Positions 11,101-21,479 of a DNA stretch of 64,000 nt are shown piece by piece. Source of the DNA: Pyrus communis (Eukaryota > Streptophyta > Magnoliopsida > Rosales > Rosaceae); assembly GCF_963583255.1 (NCBI RefSeq), contig NC_084810.1, positions 11,491,853-11,555,852 of the forward strand. The letters are read 5' to 3'. How positions within the stretch are numbered: position 1 is the stretch's first letter; the number at the start of each line of letters is the position of its first letter. A program made the translations under genes and the position numbers. Under the pieces are notes generated by a model. That model ran no database searches. It saw only the letters and a list, made by a program, of their open reading frames with translations, and was not told the DNA's origin.

Positions 11101-14100
11101 ACCACTAGACGAACTCGAACTAGTACCACCCCTCTTGAAGTTCTGAGTCTGGCGAGGCCCAAGCGACATTTGACTTTTTCCTTTGTCATCTTTCTTTTCA
11201 TCACTGTCACTCGACATATTCTCTGAGTCCTCAATCCTCAATAGTATCTCGTAAAAATCCTGGTAGGACTCACAGTGAGTAGTAGTCGCCATAGAACGCC
11301 ATCTCTTCCTAGTGCCTAAGCGGAAACGACGAAGCATCTCCGCCGGATTACCAGCGACGTCAGGATAGTAACGAGACAGATCAGTGAACTTACGATAATA
11401 CTCGTTAGCCGTCATCTTTCGCTGTTTCAACTCGGTGAATTCCTGTTTCTTACGATCAATGTACTCAGGGGGCACAAACCTCCTCTGAAACACATCCTTG
11501 AAAACATTCCAATCAGTCCTCTGAGCTGGCGTCAACCTACGAAGCTCCTGCTCCCACCAGGCTGCAGACTCCATCTCCAGAAACCATGAGGTTGTCTCGA
11601 CCCACCTCTCCATAGGAAGGTTCCCCTGATTGTGCAACACACGGAAAGTCTTTTGTATGTGTTCCAACCATCGCTCTGCGCCTTCGTTGACGAAGATTAA
11701 GTTCCTTCTGAGTAAAGAGATACTGAAGACTTTTGTGATCTGTGAAGATCCTACACTTCTCTCCGTAAAGATAATGTCTCCACAACTTCAACGCAAAGAT
11801 GATAGCAGCCAACTCCAAATCATGTGTAGGGTAATTCATCTCATGGGGTTTCAACTGCCGCGAAGCATAAGCAATCACCCTACCATGCTGCATCAATACA
11901 CATCCCAGACCATTCAAGGAAGCATCACTATAAACCTCGAAATCACCACTATCGTCCGGGAGTGCCAAAACAGGTGCATGAGTGAGACAATGCTTCAACT
12001 GCTGGAAACTCTGCTCACACTTATCATCCCACTCAAATTTAACATTTTTCCTTGTTAACCTCGTTAATGGCAAAGTAATCACCGAAAAATCCTTAACGAA
12101 TCTCCGATAATACCCTGCCAAACCAAGGAAACTTCTCACTTCGGTGATGGTTCGTGGTTGCTCCCAACTCTCCACAGCTGCAACCTTCTGAGGGTCAACC
12201 AGAATACCTTGAGCAGAAATGATGTGCCCCAAAAACGCAACTTGATCTAACCAGAACTGGCACTTGTTAAACTTAGCATACAATTGGTGTTCCCTCAACC
12301 TCTTCAACACCAAAGTAAGATGTCGAACATGCTCCTCACAACCTCACGAGTTCAATGGTGTAATTGGTTTCTTGATTTGTGAAGGTTTGAGTATATGTGT
12401 GTGTTGTCCGTATGTTGAAGAAAGAAGAGGAAGAACTCGGGGAGAGAGAGAGAGAGACAAAGACAGAGAACAGACAGAGAGTGAGGGAATCCCGGGAGAG
12501 AAAGAGAGTGTGTTGCACAATCAGGGGAACCTTCCTATGGAGAGGTGGGTCGAGACAACCTCATGGTTTCTGGAGATGGAGTCTGCAGCCTGGTGGGAGC
12601 AGGAGCTTCGTAGGTTGACGCCAGCTCAGAGGACTGATTGGAATGTTTTCAAGGATGTGTTTCAGAGGAGGTTTGTGCCCCCTGAGTACATTGATCGTAA
12701 GAAACAGGAATTCACCGAGTTGAAACAGCGAAAGATGACGGCTAACGAGTATTATCGTAAGTTCACTGATCTGTCTCGTTACTATCCTGACGTCGCTGGT
12801 AATCCGGCGGAGATGCTTCGTCGTTTCCGCTTAGGCACTAGGAAGAGATGGCGTTCTATGGCGACTACTACTCACTGTGAGTCCTACCAGGATTTTTACG
12901 AGATACTATTGAGGATTGAGGACTCAGAGAATATGTCGAGTGACAGTGATGAAAAGAAAGATGACAAAGGAAAAAGTCAAATGTCGCTTGGGCCTCGCCA
13001 GACTCAGAACTTCAAGAGGGGTGGTACTAGTTCGAGTTCGTCTAGTGGTGGTTTCAGTACCTCTGGACAGGGACGAGGAGGTAGGTTTTATGGAGGCGCT
13101 CGAGGCCAGAGACAAGGTGATGGTGGCCGAAGCCGAGTCCCATTTTGCCGTAGATGTAATAACCGACATTTCGGCGAGTGCAGGCATAGCAGTGGTGGTT
13201 GTTTCACGTGTGGGCAGGTAGGACATAGAGCTGTGAATTGTCCCCAGGGTCAGCAGCAGAAGCCGCAGCAGACCTTTATGCCACCACCTGTACCTATTCA
13301 ACAGATACAAGGTCCGAGTAATTATGGTCAAGCAAGTAGAGGTGGTGCCTATCACTATCAGGGTGATGTTGTTCCCTATGCCCCGGGACAATATCACTGC
13401 GAGGGAAGGCGGGATGTGACAATTTGGTATCAGAGCCAGACTCAGGCTCGCGCGATGTGCTGACGAGGATGTCGGGCTCCCTAAGGGGGGTGGATTGTAA
13501 GATCCCACATCGACGACTTGAGGGTTGAGCCTGGGCCTTATATGTCCATGCCCACATGTACCTTTCAGTGAGGCCTTTTGTGGACTGCAGTCCACAAGAA
13601 CAAAACCGTGCGGTAGCTCGTTGTGGGGTCGTACCTGTGCGCCGGGTTCCACCACGATCAAGAATGCCAAAGCGGACAATATCACTACGAGGGAAGGCGG
13701 GATATGACAATTTGGTATCAGAGCCAGACTCAGGCTCGCGCGGTGTGCCGACGAGGACGTCGGGCTCCCTAAGGGGGGTGGATTGTAAGATCCCACATCG
13801 ACGACTTGAGGGTTGAGCCTGGGCCTTATATGTCCATGCCCACATGTACCTTTCAGTGAGGCCTTTTGTGGACTGCGGTCCACAAGAACAAAACCGTGCG
13901 GTAGCTCGTTGTGGGGTCGGACCGGTGCGCCGGATTCCACCACGGTCGAGAATGCCAAAGCGGACAATATCACTGCGAGGGAAGGCGGGGTGTGACAATT
14001 TGGTATCAGAGCCAGACTCAGGCTCGCGCGGTGTACCGACGAGAACGTCGGGCTCCCTAAGGGGGGTGGATTGTAAGATCCCACATCGACGACTTGAGGG

Positions 14101-16350
14101 TTGAGCCTGGACCTTATATGTCCATGCCCACATGTACCTTCCAGTGAGGCCCTTCCTGCTGTGACATAGTCCAGAGGAAGACAAACCCGTGAGACGAAGC
14201 TCCCCTGTAGGGTCGGACCGGTGCGCCGGGTTCCACTACAGCGGGAGATAGTTAAAGCGGACAATATCAGCTGCGTACTCTGATACCCAGTGAGGCCTTT
14301 TGTGGACTGTGGTCCACAAGAACAAAACCGTGCGGTAGCTCGTTGTGGGGTCGGACCGGTGCGCCGGGTTCCACCACGGTCGAGAATGCCAAAGCGGACA
14401 ATATCACTGCGAGGGAATGCGGGATGTGACAGTGCATAAGGAAGTGAAGGCCAGATGTTAAGATGGTTTTTTAACTCTAAGAAGTGAAGGCCAAATGGCT
14501 TTTGACCTATTCTGACTGCTTAAAAAGGGAATTCAGAAACGTGCATGCTCTTCTCAAATAAGAAAACGGTAAAGAGGAAATCAGAAAGTTGCCTTTTCTA
14601 TTTCGTAACAGTAGCCCGCATTTTGGAGTCTCTCGTGGCCAATTCATTTTATCATTGTTACGTGGTTCCTAGAACATACTCTAGAAACCACCTCACCTAC
14701 GTAGATCACTTCTGAACCTTGATTATCCTGTTCTTACTCTCTTTACTTGGTATATTGGCCAGTATTTTAACCCAAGTCTGGACTACATAATCTTTTTAGG
14801 CTTATAATGATTACTGGAAACTTTGTATTCCCTGTATTACCTGGCAAATCTTCTTATTTATTTATTTTAACTGGAACCTTAAGGCTCCAAATCTGAAATG
14901 GTGGTCTTATTTCCCTGTGAGATCAGTACCTTTTGTTACATTAATCAGGTGCTTTGATGGTACAAAGTTGAAGTAGGGCGTGAGGCTGTTGGTTTTTGCC
15001 TACAACAACAATAAAGCCTTATCCCACTGAGTGGGGTTGGCTGTATGAATCCTAGAACTCCATTGTACACAGTTCTGTGTCACGTCTTCCGTTAGATCCA
15101 AGTAATCCAAGTCTTTTCTTAAGAGTCTCTTCCAAAGTCTTAGGTCTTCCTCTATTCCTTCGGCCCTAAACTTCTGTCTTGTAATCACATCTTTTAACCG
15201 GAATATCTATAGGCCTTTGTTTCACTTGTCCAAACCACCATAACCAATTTTCTCTGATCTTTCCTTCAATTTCGGCTACTCCTACTTTACCTTGGATATC
15301 CTCATTCGTAATCTTATCCTTTCTCATGTGCCCACACATTCAATGAAGCATTCTCATCTTTGCTACACTCATTTTATGTATGTGTTGATGCTTCACCGCT
15401 CAACATTCCGTGCCATAAAGCATTGCTGGCCTAATGGCCGTCCAACTTAAATTTTGAATAAAAACTGTTGCTTAGAATGGACCTTCTGTTATTTTGGTAA
15501 GCAACTGAACTGGGAGTTCTTACATCCTAGTGGACCCAATAAAAAAAAAATGATCTATTATGGAATGGAAATATTAAAGTGCTGAAACTGCTTGCAAGGA
15601 TGTTAAATGCATATGTACATCTGTGATAATATTGTTCTAGTAAAAGCAATAATATGGATTTTTTGTATCAAAATGCTTAGCAGTCATCTTTCTTGAGCCA
15701 CAGTATTTTTGCATCTCGCATTAAGCTTTTGAACCACCAAATCAGTATATTGCTCAAGTCTAAAGTTCCTTATGAAGTGTAGTCTTTGTTGTCCTATTTT
15801 AGAAAAATAAGTATTGTATTTATGCAATAATATAGGATGGCAAAAATGCTATTTGACATTCTAATGGACTTATTTCTTGCTTTTGTTTTTGGTGATGCGC
15901 CATTAAATTCATAAGACAATATGGATGATTAGAAGGCTTCTGGACGGTGTTTTGACCGGTTTCTTATTCAGAAGTTAAATAATAGTTCTTTAGTGACGTA
16001 AATGTGAATTATTTTTTGTATCAGGGATATGCACTGATTGAATATGAAAGTTTTAAAGAGGCAAAAACTGCGATCGACAAAATGAATGGAGAGACATTAC
16101 TTACACAAGTTTTAACTGTTGATTGGGCCTTCAGCAATGGATCCTTCCTTGATGGATCCAGGAAGAACTCAAGGTTTTACTTTACTCCAAAGCTTGTGAA
16201 ATTTTCGTATAGGGACCTTTATAATAATGCTCAATACCTTTACAACTAACTTTCAGGCATGTGTTTCTTCAAACATCTTGTGTTAACATTTTCATTTTTT
16301 GCAGACCACTAAGAGAACGTCGCTCAAGGAGTCCTAGGAGGAGATACTAA
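5131..16350 (+). CDS. RBM8A/Y14: RNA-binding protein 8A (Y14), exon junction complex core
   Basis: Exons are 5131-5407, 7082-7218, 16025-16173 and 16305-16350. All junctions are GT-AG and in phase, giving 202 codons plus stop, the usual length of plant Y14. The acidic N-terminus ([20 protein letters not shown]) is followed by [10 protein letters not shown], then one RRM at about residues 93-175 with RNP2-like WIILVTGV and RNP1-like GFVKGYALIEY, and a C-terminal RS-rich tail ending [10 protein letters not shown]14 pairs with Mago and, with eIF4A3, marks spliced exon junctions; in plants it acts in the nucleus and in mRNA surveillance. The start at 5131 was chosen because upstream in-frame residues do not resemble the family. 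Intron 1 (5408-7081) is T-rich and holds nothing else I recognise. Intron 2 is 8.8 kb and contains a rearranged gypsy element and a LINE fragment; splice sites on both sides look intact, so the gene may still be expressed. Confidence 0.93.
7454..8812 (-). pseudogene. Gypsy gag C-terminus, protease and RT N-terminal half
   Basis: From 8812 leftward: a Gly/Arg/Gln-rich gag tail ([14 protein letters not shown]), then a retropepsin whose active site reads DCGATHSVI (usually DSGATHS) near 8560. After a frameshift near 8476-8520 come [11 protein letters not shown] and the RT with [50 protein letters not shown] and catalytic [10 protein letters not shown]. The RT is cut directly after the catalytic box, near 7535; the remaining residues down to 7454 are not RT. 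The motifs fit chromovirus-type (Tekay/Del-like) Pol. Confidence 0.85.
8812..10764 (-). mobile_element. Tandem TRIM array (214-bp LTR, 74-bp internal), minus orientation
   Basis: A 288-bp unit repeats. On the plus strand each LTR starts TGTCACATCCCGCC and ends GGGATCTTACA; in element sense it is TGTAAGATCC...GGGATGTGACA. LTR copies lie at about 8812-8984 (partial), 9059-9418 (a 360-bp chimera), 9493-9706, 9781-9994, 10000-10058 (partial, with a different spacer to 10152), 10153-10366, 10441-10654 and 10729-10764 (partial). The 74-bp spacers contain, in element sense, a primer binding site TGGTATCAGAGCC next to the LTR and a purine tract AAGGGGGGTGG before the next LTR, so each spacer is a complete tiny internal region. 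There is no coding capacity. It resembles Cassandra in layout, but I do not see a 5S-like core. Confidence 0.85.
10765..11685 (-). pseudogene. Gypsy gag, left (minus) copy
   Basis: The frame is open from about 11667 into the TRIM array. It has the Retrotrans_gag core ([54 protein letters not shown]), then a Ser/Gly/Arg-rich linker and a CCHC zinc knuckle [14 protein letters not shown] (C-X2-C-X4-H-X4-C). Gag forms the virus-like particle and binds the element RNA. The C-terminal part is interrupted at about 10764 by the TRIM array and resumes at about 8812. At its N-terminal side it is joined to an RNase H segment near 11685, so the true gag start is missing. Confidence 0.85.
11686..12345 (-). 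pseudogene. Gypsy RT C-terminal half and RNase H
   Basis: From 12345 leftward: [55 protein letters not shown] (RT thumb/connection). Then comes the RNase H domain with [58 protein letters not shown] and [20 protein letters not shown]. The start fits on to the RT half that ends near 7535. The end joins gag sequence within a few bases of KELNLRQRR. Integrase, expected next, is missing. Confidence 0.85.
12346..12508. other. Spacer between the inverted arms
   Basis: This segment of about 160 bp lies between the RT fragment and the right gag copy. It contains a GA-rich run (about 12440-12480), which could derive from a gypsy 5' leader. Together with 11665-12345 it forms the loop between the two gag arms. 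I recognise nothing else in it. Confidence 0.4.
12509..13386 (+). pseudogene. Gypsy gag, right (plus) inverted copy
   Basis: Apart from a few residues (for example TSRGG/ASRGG and GDAVPY/GDVVPY), the translation equals that of the left copy at 10765-11660, but on the opposite strand. It has the same [11 protein letters not shown] and [17 protein letters not shown] motifs and the same [14 protein letters not shown] zinc knuckle. It likewise runs into TRIM sequence at its C-terminal end (about 13386). The near-identity implies a recent inverted duplication or strong gene conversion between the arms. Confidence 0.9.
13387..14431 (+). mobile_element. Tandem TRIM array, right (plus) inverted copy
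   Basis: It has the same 288-bp unit as 8812-10764, in inverse orientation: a partial LTR end (13387-13421), LTR 13496-13709, LTR 13784-13997 and a 360-bp chimeric LTR 14072-14431, with 74-bp spacers carrying TTTGGTATCAGAGCC. The chimeric LTR, with the block near 14150-14280 (CAGCGGGAGATAGTTAAAGC), is the same chimera as 9059-9418 in the left array. The two arrays thus share a parent, and the right one has fewer units. It ends cleanly on an LTR terminus (GTGACA) against intron sequence at 14431. Confidence 0.85.
14990..15445 (-). mobile_element. RTE-type LINE 3' fragment
   Basis: On the minus strand the sequence encodes the end of an RTE-clade non-LTR retrotransposon: [55 protein letters not shown], and [16 protein letters not shown] just before the 3' end. 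It ends at about 15000 with a short TTGTTGTTG tail, the microsatellite tail usual for RTE elements. It is 5'-truncated near 15445 with at least one stop and small frame changes. It lies inside Y14 intron 2, antisense to the gene. The rest of 14432-16024 is AT-rich intron with no other feature. Confidence 0.8.
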
Positions 16351-16670
16351 TGTGGCGTGCGCATTTATATCATGAGGGGACACTGATTTCATACAGGGGG
16401 TAGGATATTTAAAACCTCTAGTTATTGGAGCTTCGAGGTGGTGTGTACAATTCACCTGTTTTATGACCCCCACTTCTTTCCTACCGTGGTTTCAAGTGAT
16501 GATTTCCCGGTTCAGAGATTTGTGTTTGTTAACATGTGGATGTTTCTTTGGTGTGATTTACTTTTTATTCGACTTTGAAGCTGCTTGCTAAGACCGTGAA
16601 TTTTGTAACTTCAGTGTAGTTTAACCTTCTTTCATCTATCAAGTTTTTTGTTTCTTGTTTCTTTTTCTAC
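16351..16670 (+). other. Probable Y14 3' untranslated region
   Basis: After the Y14 stop codon (16348-16350) about 300 bp of T-rich, non-coding sequence follows, consistent with a 3' UTR. I see no canonical AATAAA, so the polyadenylation site is not fixed. Confidence 0.4.
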
Positions 16671-16872
16671 CGAAACTTGTATATCGGTAGAACGTTACAT
16701 TTTTTATGCAGTGATGAATATATATGATAACGTCCGTCTAGTCGGGTTGAATCAAACATCATTGCTGCAATTAGGAGCAGCCACCAAATCCGGCGGTCGT
16801 AGCTAAATGTCGTGTTGAGGTTCATGGGTGGAAGATCAATATAGTAGTGATACTTTAGCTCGGCCATCTTGA

Positions 16873-17046
16873 TTTGGTTCGAGAGAGAGCATCCACGGTA
16901 TTCCCTGAAGGATGGAATTGGAAGGAGGTAAATGTAATTGAGGAAATTCTTGTAGGAGTATTTGGTTCGAGAGAGAGCATCCACGGTATTCCCTGAAGGA
17001 TGGAGTTGGAAGTAGGTAAATGCACTTGAGGAAATTCTTGTAGGAG
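16873..17046. repeat. Tandem duplication, 88-bp unit
   Basis: A unit beginning TTTGGTTCGAGAGAGAGCAT occurs at about 16873 and again at 16961, with few differences (for example GGAATTGGAAGGAGG versus GGAGTTGGAAGTAGG). Minus-strand frames across it repeat the peptide PSFREYRGCSLSNQ, which comes only from the duplication. No gene is recognised in 16671-17190. Confidence 0.75.
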
Positions 17047-17190
17047 TCAGTCAGAGTCATGGAAGTGGAGGAGGATCTATGTTGGGAGTGCATATCCCTT
17101 ATCCCGACCACGAGTAGAAGCTTTTGCCTCTTAAAAGAGTCGCATGTGAACTGAACCAAGGCCATAACCCTATGTTGAACATTCTTTCAG

Positions 17191-17399
17191 CTCATACATT
17201 ATTAATCTCCAAACATCAAAAAATCTCATGGAATTGTTGAGAGCTTTTGTCATTAAGTACTACGGTTTGGTGGTATTCCTCTTCGCTTAGAAGTGAGAGC
17301 TCATACAATAATTAATCTCCAAACATCAAATAATCTCATGGAACCGTTGAGAGCTTTTGCCACTCAATACTACATTTTGGTGGTATTCCTCTTCGCTTA
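17191..17399. repeat. Tandem duplication, about 108-bp unit, beside the TAT element
   Basis: The segment starting CTCATACATTATTAATCTCC (about 17191) recurs at about 17299 (CTCATACAATAATTAATCTC). Both copies end in GGTGGTATTCCTCTTCGCTT, and the second abuts the gypsy LTR at 17400. The motif GTGGTATTCCTCTTC is seen again near 61155, so the unit belongs to a dispersed repeat. Confidence 0.7.
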
Positions 17400-18631
17400 T
17401 GTTGGGGCCCAAAAATGTCACATACCAATTCGACCAAGTCTCAAGGCCCAATTGTCATGCAAAGCCTACATTCAAGCCCAAACACATGCCAAGGCACGGA
17501 ATCAACGAGGAATATATTTACCAACGTGCCATGCCATGATGATTAAGCCGGACATTCACGCCATGCTCATGCCTACTTCCTTAGTCACTATCCATGCTTA
17601 AGCCCAAGTCACGTATTCAGGGTTCGTCAAGTGGATCGTGAAGTGGATGGTTACAAAAGGTTATCGGGCTTACGTGGAATCGGGGTCATGGAAGACTTTG
17701 GGTTGCTTAGGGGCCCAAAGATCCAAGCCCATACCCTTTGTATCTCACGCAGGCATTATTGAGAAAGAATTAGCCTAGTTTACTCATTTCTCTAACAAGC
17801 CAACTCCCTTAGTTAGGACTGAACTAGATTCTTGTATTAAATGCATGTTAAGCCTAGTAAGTCAGGCATTTAATGCTGACCTTCCCTTCCTAGCCTACAC
17901 AGACAACCAACGAACGAAAGCCATGAGGCACGCTATCAGAAGTTGTGCCTATGGAAGGCCGCCCTAGGAAAGCCGTGTCTCAGAAAGAAACAAATTGTAG
18001 TTCTCAACAGTGCAACTATCTTACACCAAAATAGGAATAATAAGAGGGCTAAAGAGAAAGGAGGGGAAGACCAAGCTACAAAGGGAGATTCCATTTAAGC
18101 CTAGAAAAGAACCCTCCATCTACAAAACGAGGGAGAAAAGCCATTAGAGGGGATTGGAGGAACATGTAGAGTAATAGAGAAAGAGAAAGGAGAAACGCAG
18201 TGAGAGAGAACCACCCAGGAAATAAGTTCAGAAAGTTCCAATTAGCCTAGAAGCATACTTCATGCCTCAAGCATCATCATCCGTGCAACCTTAGTAATTT
18301 CCATAGCTTTCCATTAAGCATCTCAACCATGAAAAGCCTTATTATCACCTCAGGAAAGCCCAAATCATCTAGCAAAGAATGCCATGCAGCCATGCAATCC
18401 TTTCTCTCTCATGTAAACTGATAATCTTATAGCTTCCACACCACGCTTCACTTAAGCAAGTCATTATCTTGATCAGTCATGCTATCTTTGAGTCATTGAT
18501 GTTACCGGGGTATTTCTTAAGACAAGCTAACTCTTTCGAGAGATCCCGGGGCTTGTTACAAATTCGTACCAAGGGAGACAAAAGAACGTTCTCAAAGCCT
18601 AAGTCCACTTCGACCTAAAAGTCCTCCAACA
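17400..18631 (+). repeat. 5' LTR of the TAT element
   Basis: The LTR is 1232 bp, from TGTTGGGGCCC to CCTCCAACA (TG...CA ends). It matches 32109-32858 over its first 750 bp or so. It contains the promoter region of the element; near 18160-18220 there is an A/G-rich stretch. A 5-bp target duplication cannot be checked because the 3' LTR is truncated. Confidence 0.85.
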
Positions 18632-18636
18632 TAAAT

Positions 18637-18654
18637 TGGCGACTCTGCATGGGA
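18637..18654 (+). other. Primer binding site of the TAT element
   Basis: TGGCGACTCTGCATGGGA lies 5 bp after the 5' LTR. This matches the TGGCGACTC...GGGA primer site usual in TAT-type gypsy elements (commonly assigned to tRNA-Arg). The assignment to a tRNA is from memory. Confidence 0.65.
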
Positions 18655-18674
18655 TAGGTCGCAATCTTGATTCA

Positions 18675-19930
18675 ATGGCTCCAAGATCCAAAAGACATGC
18701 TACCAGGAATGGCAACGCCTCAGACGTAGGTGAGGCTATTTCCCGACTCGGCAAGTCTCAATGTGAAGGCCAACGCCAGGAAAGCCAGGAAAACCTAGAC
18801 GAATATGACATGCTTGACATTATTGCAGCCATTCATGCCTTCGGTGAAGCCCAAAAAGGAATTGCTACGTCTGTGAAGGAGTTGAAAAACTCAATCTCAA
18901 AGCCAAGCGAGAAAGCTAGTGACAAGGACTGCATGCCTAGGAAAAATTCTTCTCAAGATGAGTCAGCTGTTGCTGCTGGCAAGGGTCCTGAGAAAACACC
19001 ATCCTTTGTCACTCAGGAAGACATCATAGCCATGCTTGAAAAAGAGCTGCACAGGAGTTCGGAGGACTGGAAATATGTTCCTAAGCCACTATATTCAACC
19101 AGCATTCTCCATATGCCGTATCTTAAGGGATACTAGACTCTCAACCTTGTTTTCTTTAATGGGAGGAAGGGTAGCCATAAGGAACATATAATCCGTTTCA
19201 TAGACGCTTTGGGTCTTCATGCCGACGACAGCAACCTCCGTCTCAAGGAGTTCTAAAAAAGCCTAACTGATCATGCCTATACTTGGTACATCACCCTTAC
19301 ACCAGGTTTCATCAGGACCTGGTAAGAGTTGGTAGACAAGTTTTATAAAAAATACATCTAGCATGAAGAAAAAGTCACAACGACTCAGCTTAACAACACG
19401 CAGCAAAAGCACAAGGAAGATATGGTGACTTTTGCTAAATGTTTCCAAGGCCTCACCCTTGACTGCTATGACGAGAAGAATGAGGAAGTTCTTGTGGAGA
19501 TTTGCATCAGCAACATTGTAGCTGACTAAATGGTGTACTTGGAGAACATTGGTATCAGCCAATTCTCGAGGCTCTTAGAAGCAGTGAAGAAGACCAGCTT
19601 GTCAGTCAAGCCTTTCACAAGGAGATCCTAAAAATTTGACAAAAATGAAGCTTATTATACCCTAGCCGTGGATGACAAATCCAACTACAACCCACAAAAA
19701 AAAAGGAAAATGAGAGCGATAGGGAAACATATCCTCCACTAGCGTACAACGATGAGGAATTCCAAGCCATCCTTGATACCATGCTCGCAGATCGGGCCAT
19801 CAAGCTGCTCCAGCCGTACAAAACCCTTCTAGGGAAGATAGAAAGGATTGCAGGTATTGTCACTACCATTAGCATGTGGGACATCCCTCTACTGTATGTA
19901 AAACTTTGCGAAAAATTCTTCATGCAAAAA
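18675..19930 (+). pseudogene. TAT gag, degenerate
   Basis: The first ATG is at 18675 (MAPRSKRHATRNGN). It is open to a stop at 19134-19136 and then continues through stops with gag-core signatures: FIDALGLHADDSNLRLKEF, DHAYTWYITLTPGFIRTW, ELVDKFYKKYI, TFAKCFQGLTLDCYDEKNEE. These match the Retrotrans_gag fold (usually ...W...L..LPPGSI.SW..L...F...Y). No zinc knuckle was seen. Confidence 0.75.
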
Positions 19931-20339
19931 CCTCAAAGGGATACTAGAGCTGCCATGTAAGACGCAAGCCATAGACATTGACCCTCTACCGGAACATTAA
20001 GGGAATGAGGTAGCAGCTGCCATTACATGCTCTAGAGATGACGATGACTACCATCTGTGGAACAACTACACCAAGCCATCGGAAGCCATTTAGGAACCTT
20101 TCGGGCATATGGAGAAAGCTTACTAATGCAAATACTCCAAACCGCAGAGCTATAATACTCCATGGCCTCAAGTTGAGGGATGGGGAGATGAGGATGCAAA
20201 TCTCATGGATTTTACCCCAAGCCTAAGTGACGAGACCTTCACCATCAATATGCTTGAAGAATACAATGAGGAAACCTCGGAGGAGAAACTGTTCAACCAA
20301 GAAATGACGGCTGTGACTTTGTACAGCTTTCCCAACATG

Positions 20340-20984
20340 TAAGCCGACGCAGTTGAGCATTACCTTTCCTAAAGGCAAGGGCCCACTACAACGCAGGTCC
20401 TTTAGGAAAACCCGAAGTTCAAATCTCTCTTCTACCAGCTCGAATATGGCCCGGAAGCAAGGATTGCTGCTGCTGAAGCTCTCATGCATGTTTCCAAGGA
20501 CTATGACCCTCAATGCTATACTACCTAGCAGCATAAGGCTTTCCTTGAGAACAACGCCATTATCTTCACTGACGAAGATATGGAAGTGGCTATCCCTGAC
20601 CATCGAAGGCCAGTGTACTTGGAAGAGCAGATTAATGACATCTTCATCAGGCGAGCTTTGGTTGAAACTGGGTCATCCGTCAACATTTTGCCATTGGTAG
20701 TGCTCATTGCAGCAGGCGTCCCAACGTCAAAAGTGGTAGGGTCTCAAATCTCTATTAATGGGTTTGGGAACAGTAGTAAGAAAACTATTAGATCCATTGA
20801 GATCGACTTGAAGATTGGCCCTATCAGATCGTTTACTAAGTTTTATGTGATGGACATCAACGTGACTTACCACGCTCTGCTCGGAAAGCCATGGATAAAC
20901 AAGCACAGACTCGAGGTCTCCACCTACCACCAGTGCGTTAAGGGAAGGATTGGTCTGAGGCCTATTCACATCCCAGGAAACTAG
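20340..20984 (+). pseudogene. TAT protease region
   Basis: From 20580 there is an open frame of about 134 codons with VYLEEQINDIFIRRALVETG, SSVNILP (active-site D replaced: ETGSS where DTGSS or DSGSS is usual), SINGFGNSSKKTIRSIEIDL and YHALLGKPWINKHRLEVSTY, then HQCVKG. This is the aspartic protease layout of TAT elements. Without the catalytic Asp it would be inactive. Between 19931 and 20340 there are broken gag/linker frames only. Confidence 0.75.
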
Positions 20985-21479
20985 ATGCCATTCAACCTAG
21001 ACGAAGTTCACTATTCTGATGCCAAGTTCTATAATGATTTCTCAAATGCCAGAAGTGGGATATCACAGGTCTTAGGGGTACCTTTACCCTATTGGGAAGA
21101 AGTTCGAGATCTCAGTGACCGAGAATTCATAGCCACAGTGGAAAGAGGAAAACACATACAGCCAAAGACTAATATCCTTGCCTACACTTTACCTCAATGC
21201 TCCAAGGTCATGCTTCCCGACGGCCATATCGTTTACTGGTTATAACGGGTTGGGGGCATGGCCACATTGTGTGGGAAACCCCCGAGTATGAAGGCACTGC
21301 ACGCCAAGTAAATAGCGCCCTTAAGGAAACCAAAGACATGTTTGCACCTGCTACAAATGACGAATCCCACCAAAAAATCATGCATGCGCCAAAATGCATA
21401 CAGGATGGATCCATTACAGTGGTGGAAAAGCTTGAAGAGATAAACCTAGTGTTTCCTTAACTGTTGAGGAAAAGAAAAA

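Larger units (their letters stand above)
7500..14431. mobile_element. Rearranged, circularly permuted Ty3/gypsy (Tekay-like) insertion in Y14 intron 2
   Basis: Read on the minus strand from 12345 to about 7535, the order is RT C-terminal half and RNase H, then gag, a TRIM array, gag C-terminus, protease and RT N-terminal half. The RT is split exactly once: the part ending in [10 protein letters not shown] stops near 7535 and the part that should follow begins near 12345. The order is therefore a circular permutation of gag-PR-RT-RH. Integrase and the element's own LTRs are absent at the RNase H/gag joint (about 11685). To the right, gag and the TRIM array recur in inverse orientation (12509-14431). 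The sub-parts are listed separately. No target duplication was found. Confidence 0.7.

Noticed and set aside
16667..17165. Minus-strand frames with PSFREYRGCSLSNQ repeated
   Set aside because: The repetition comes from the 88-bp tandem duplication; no protein family is recognised.
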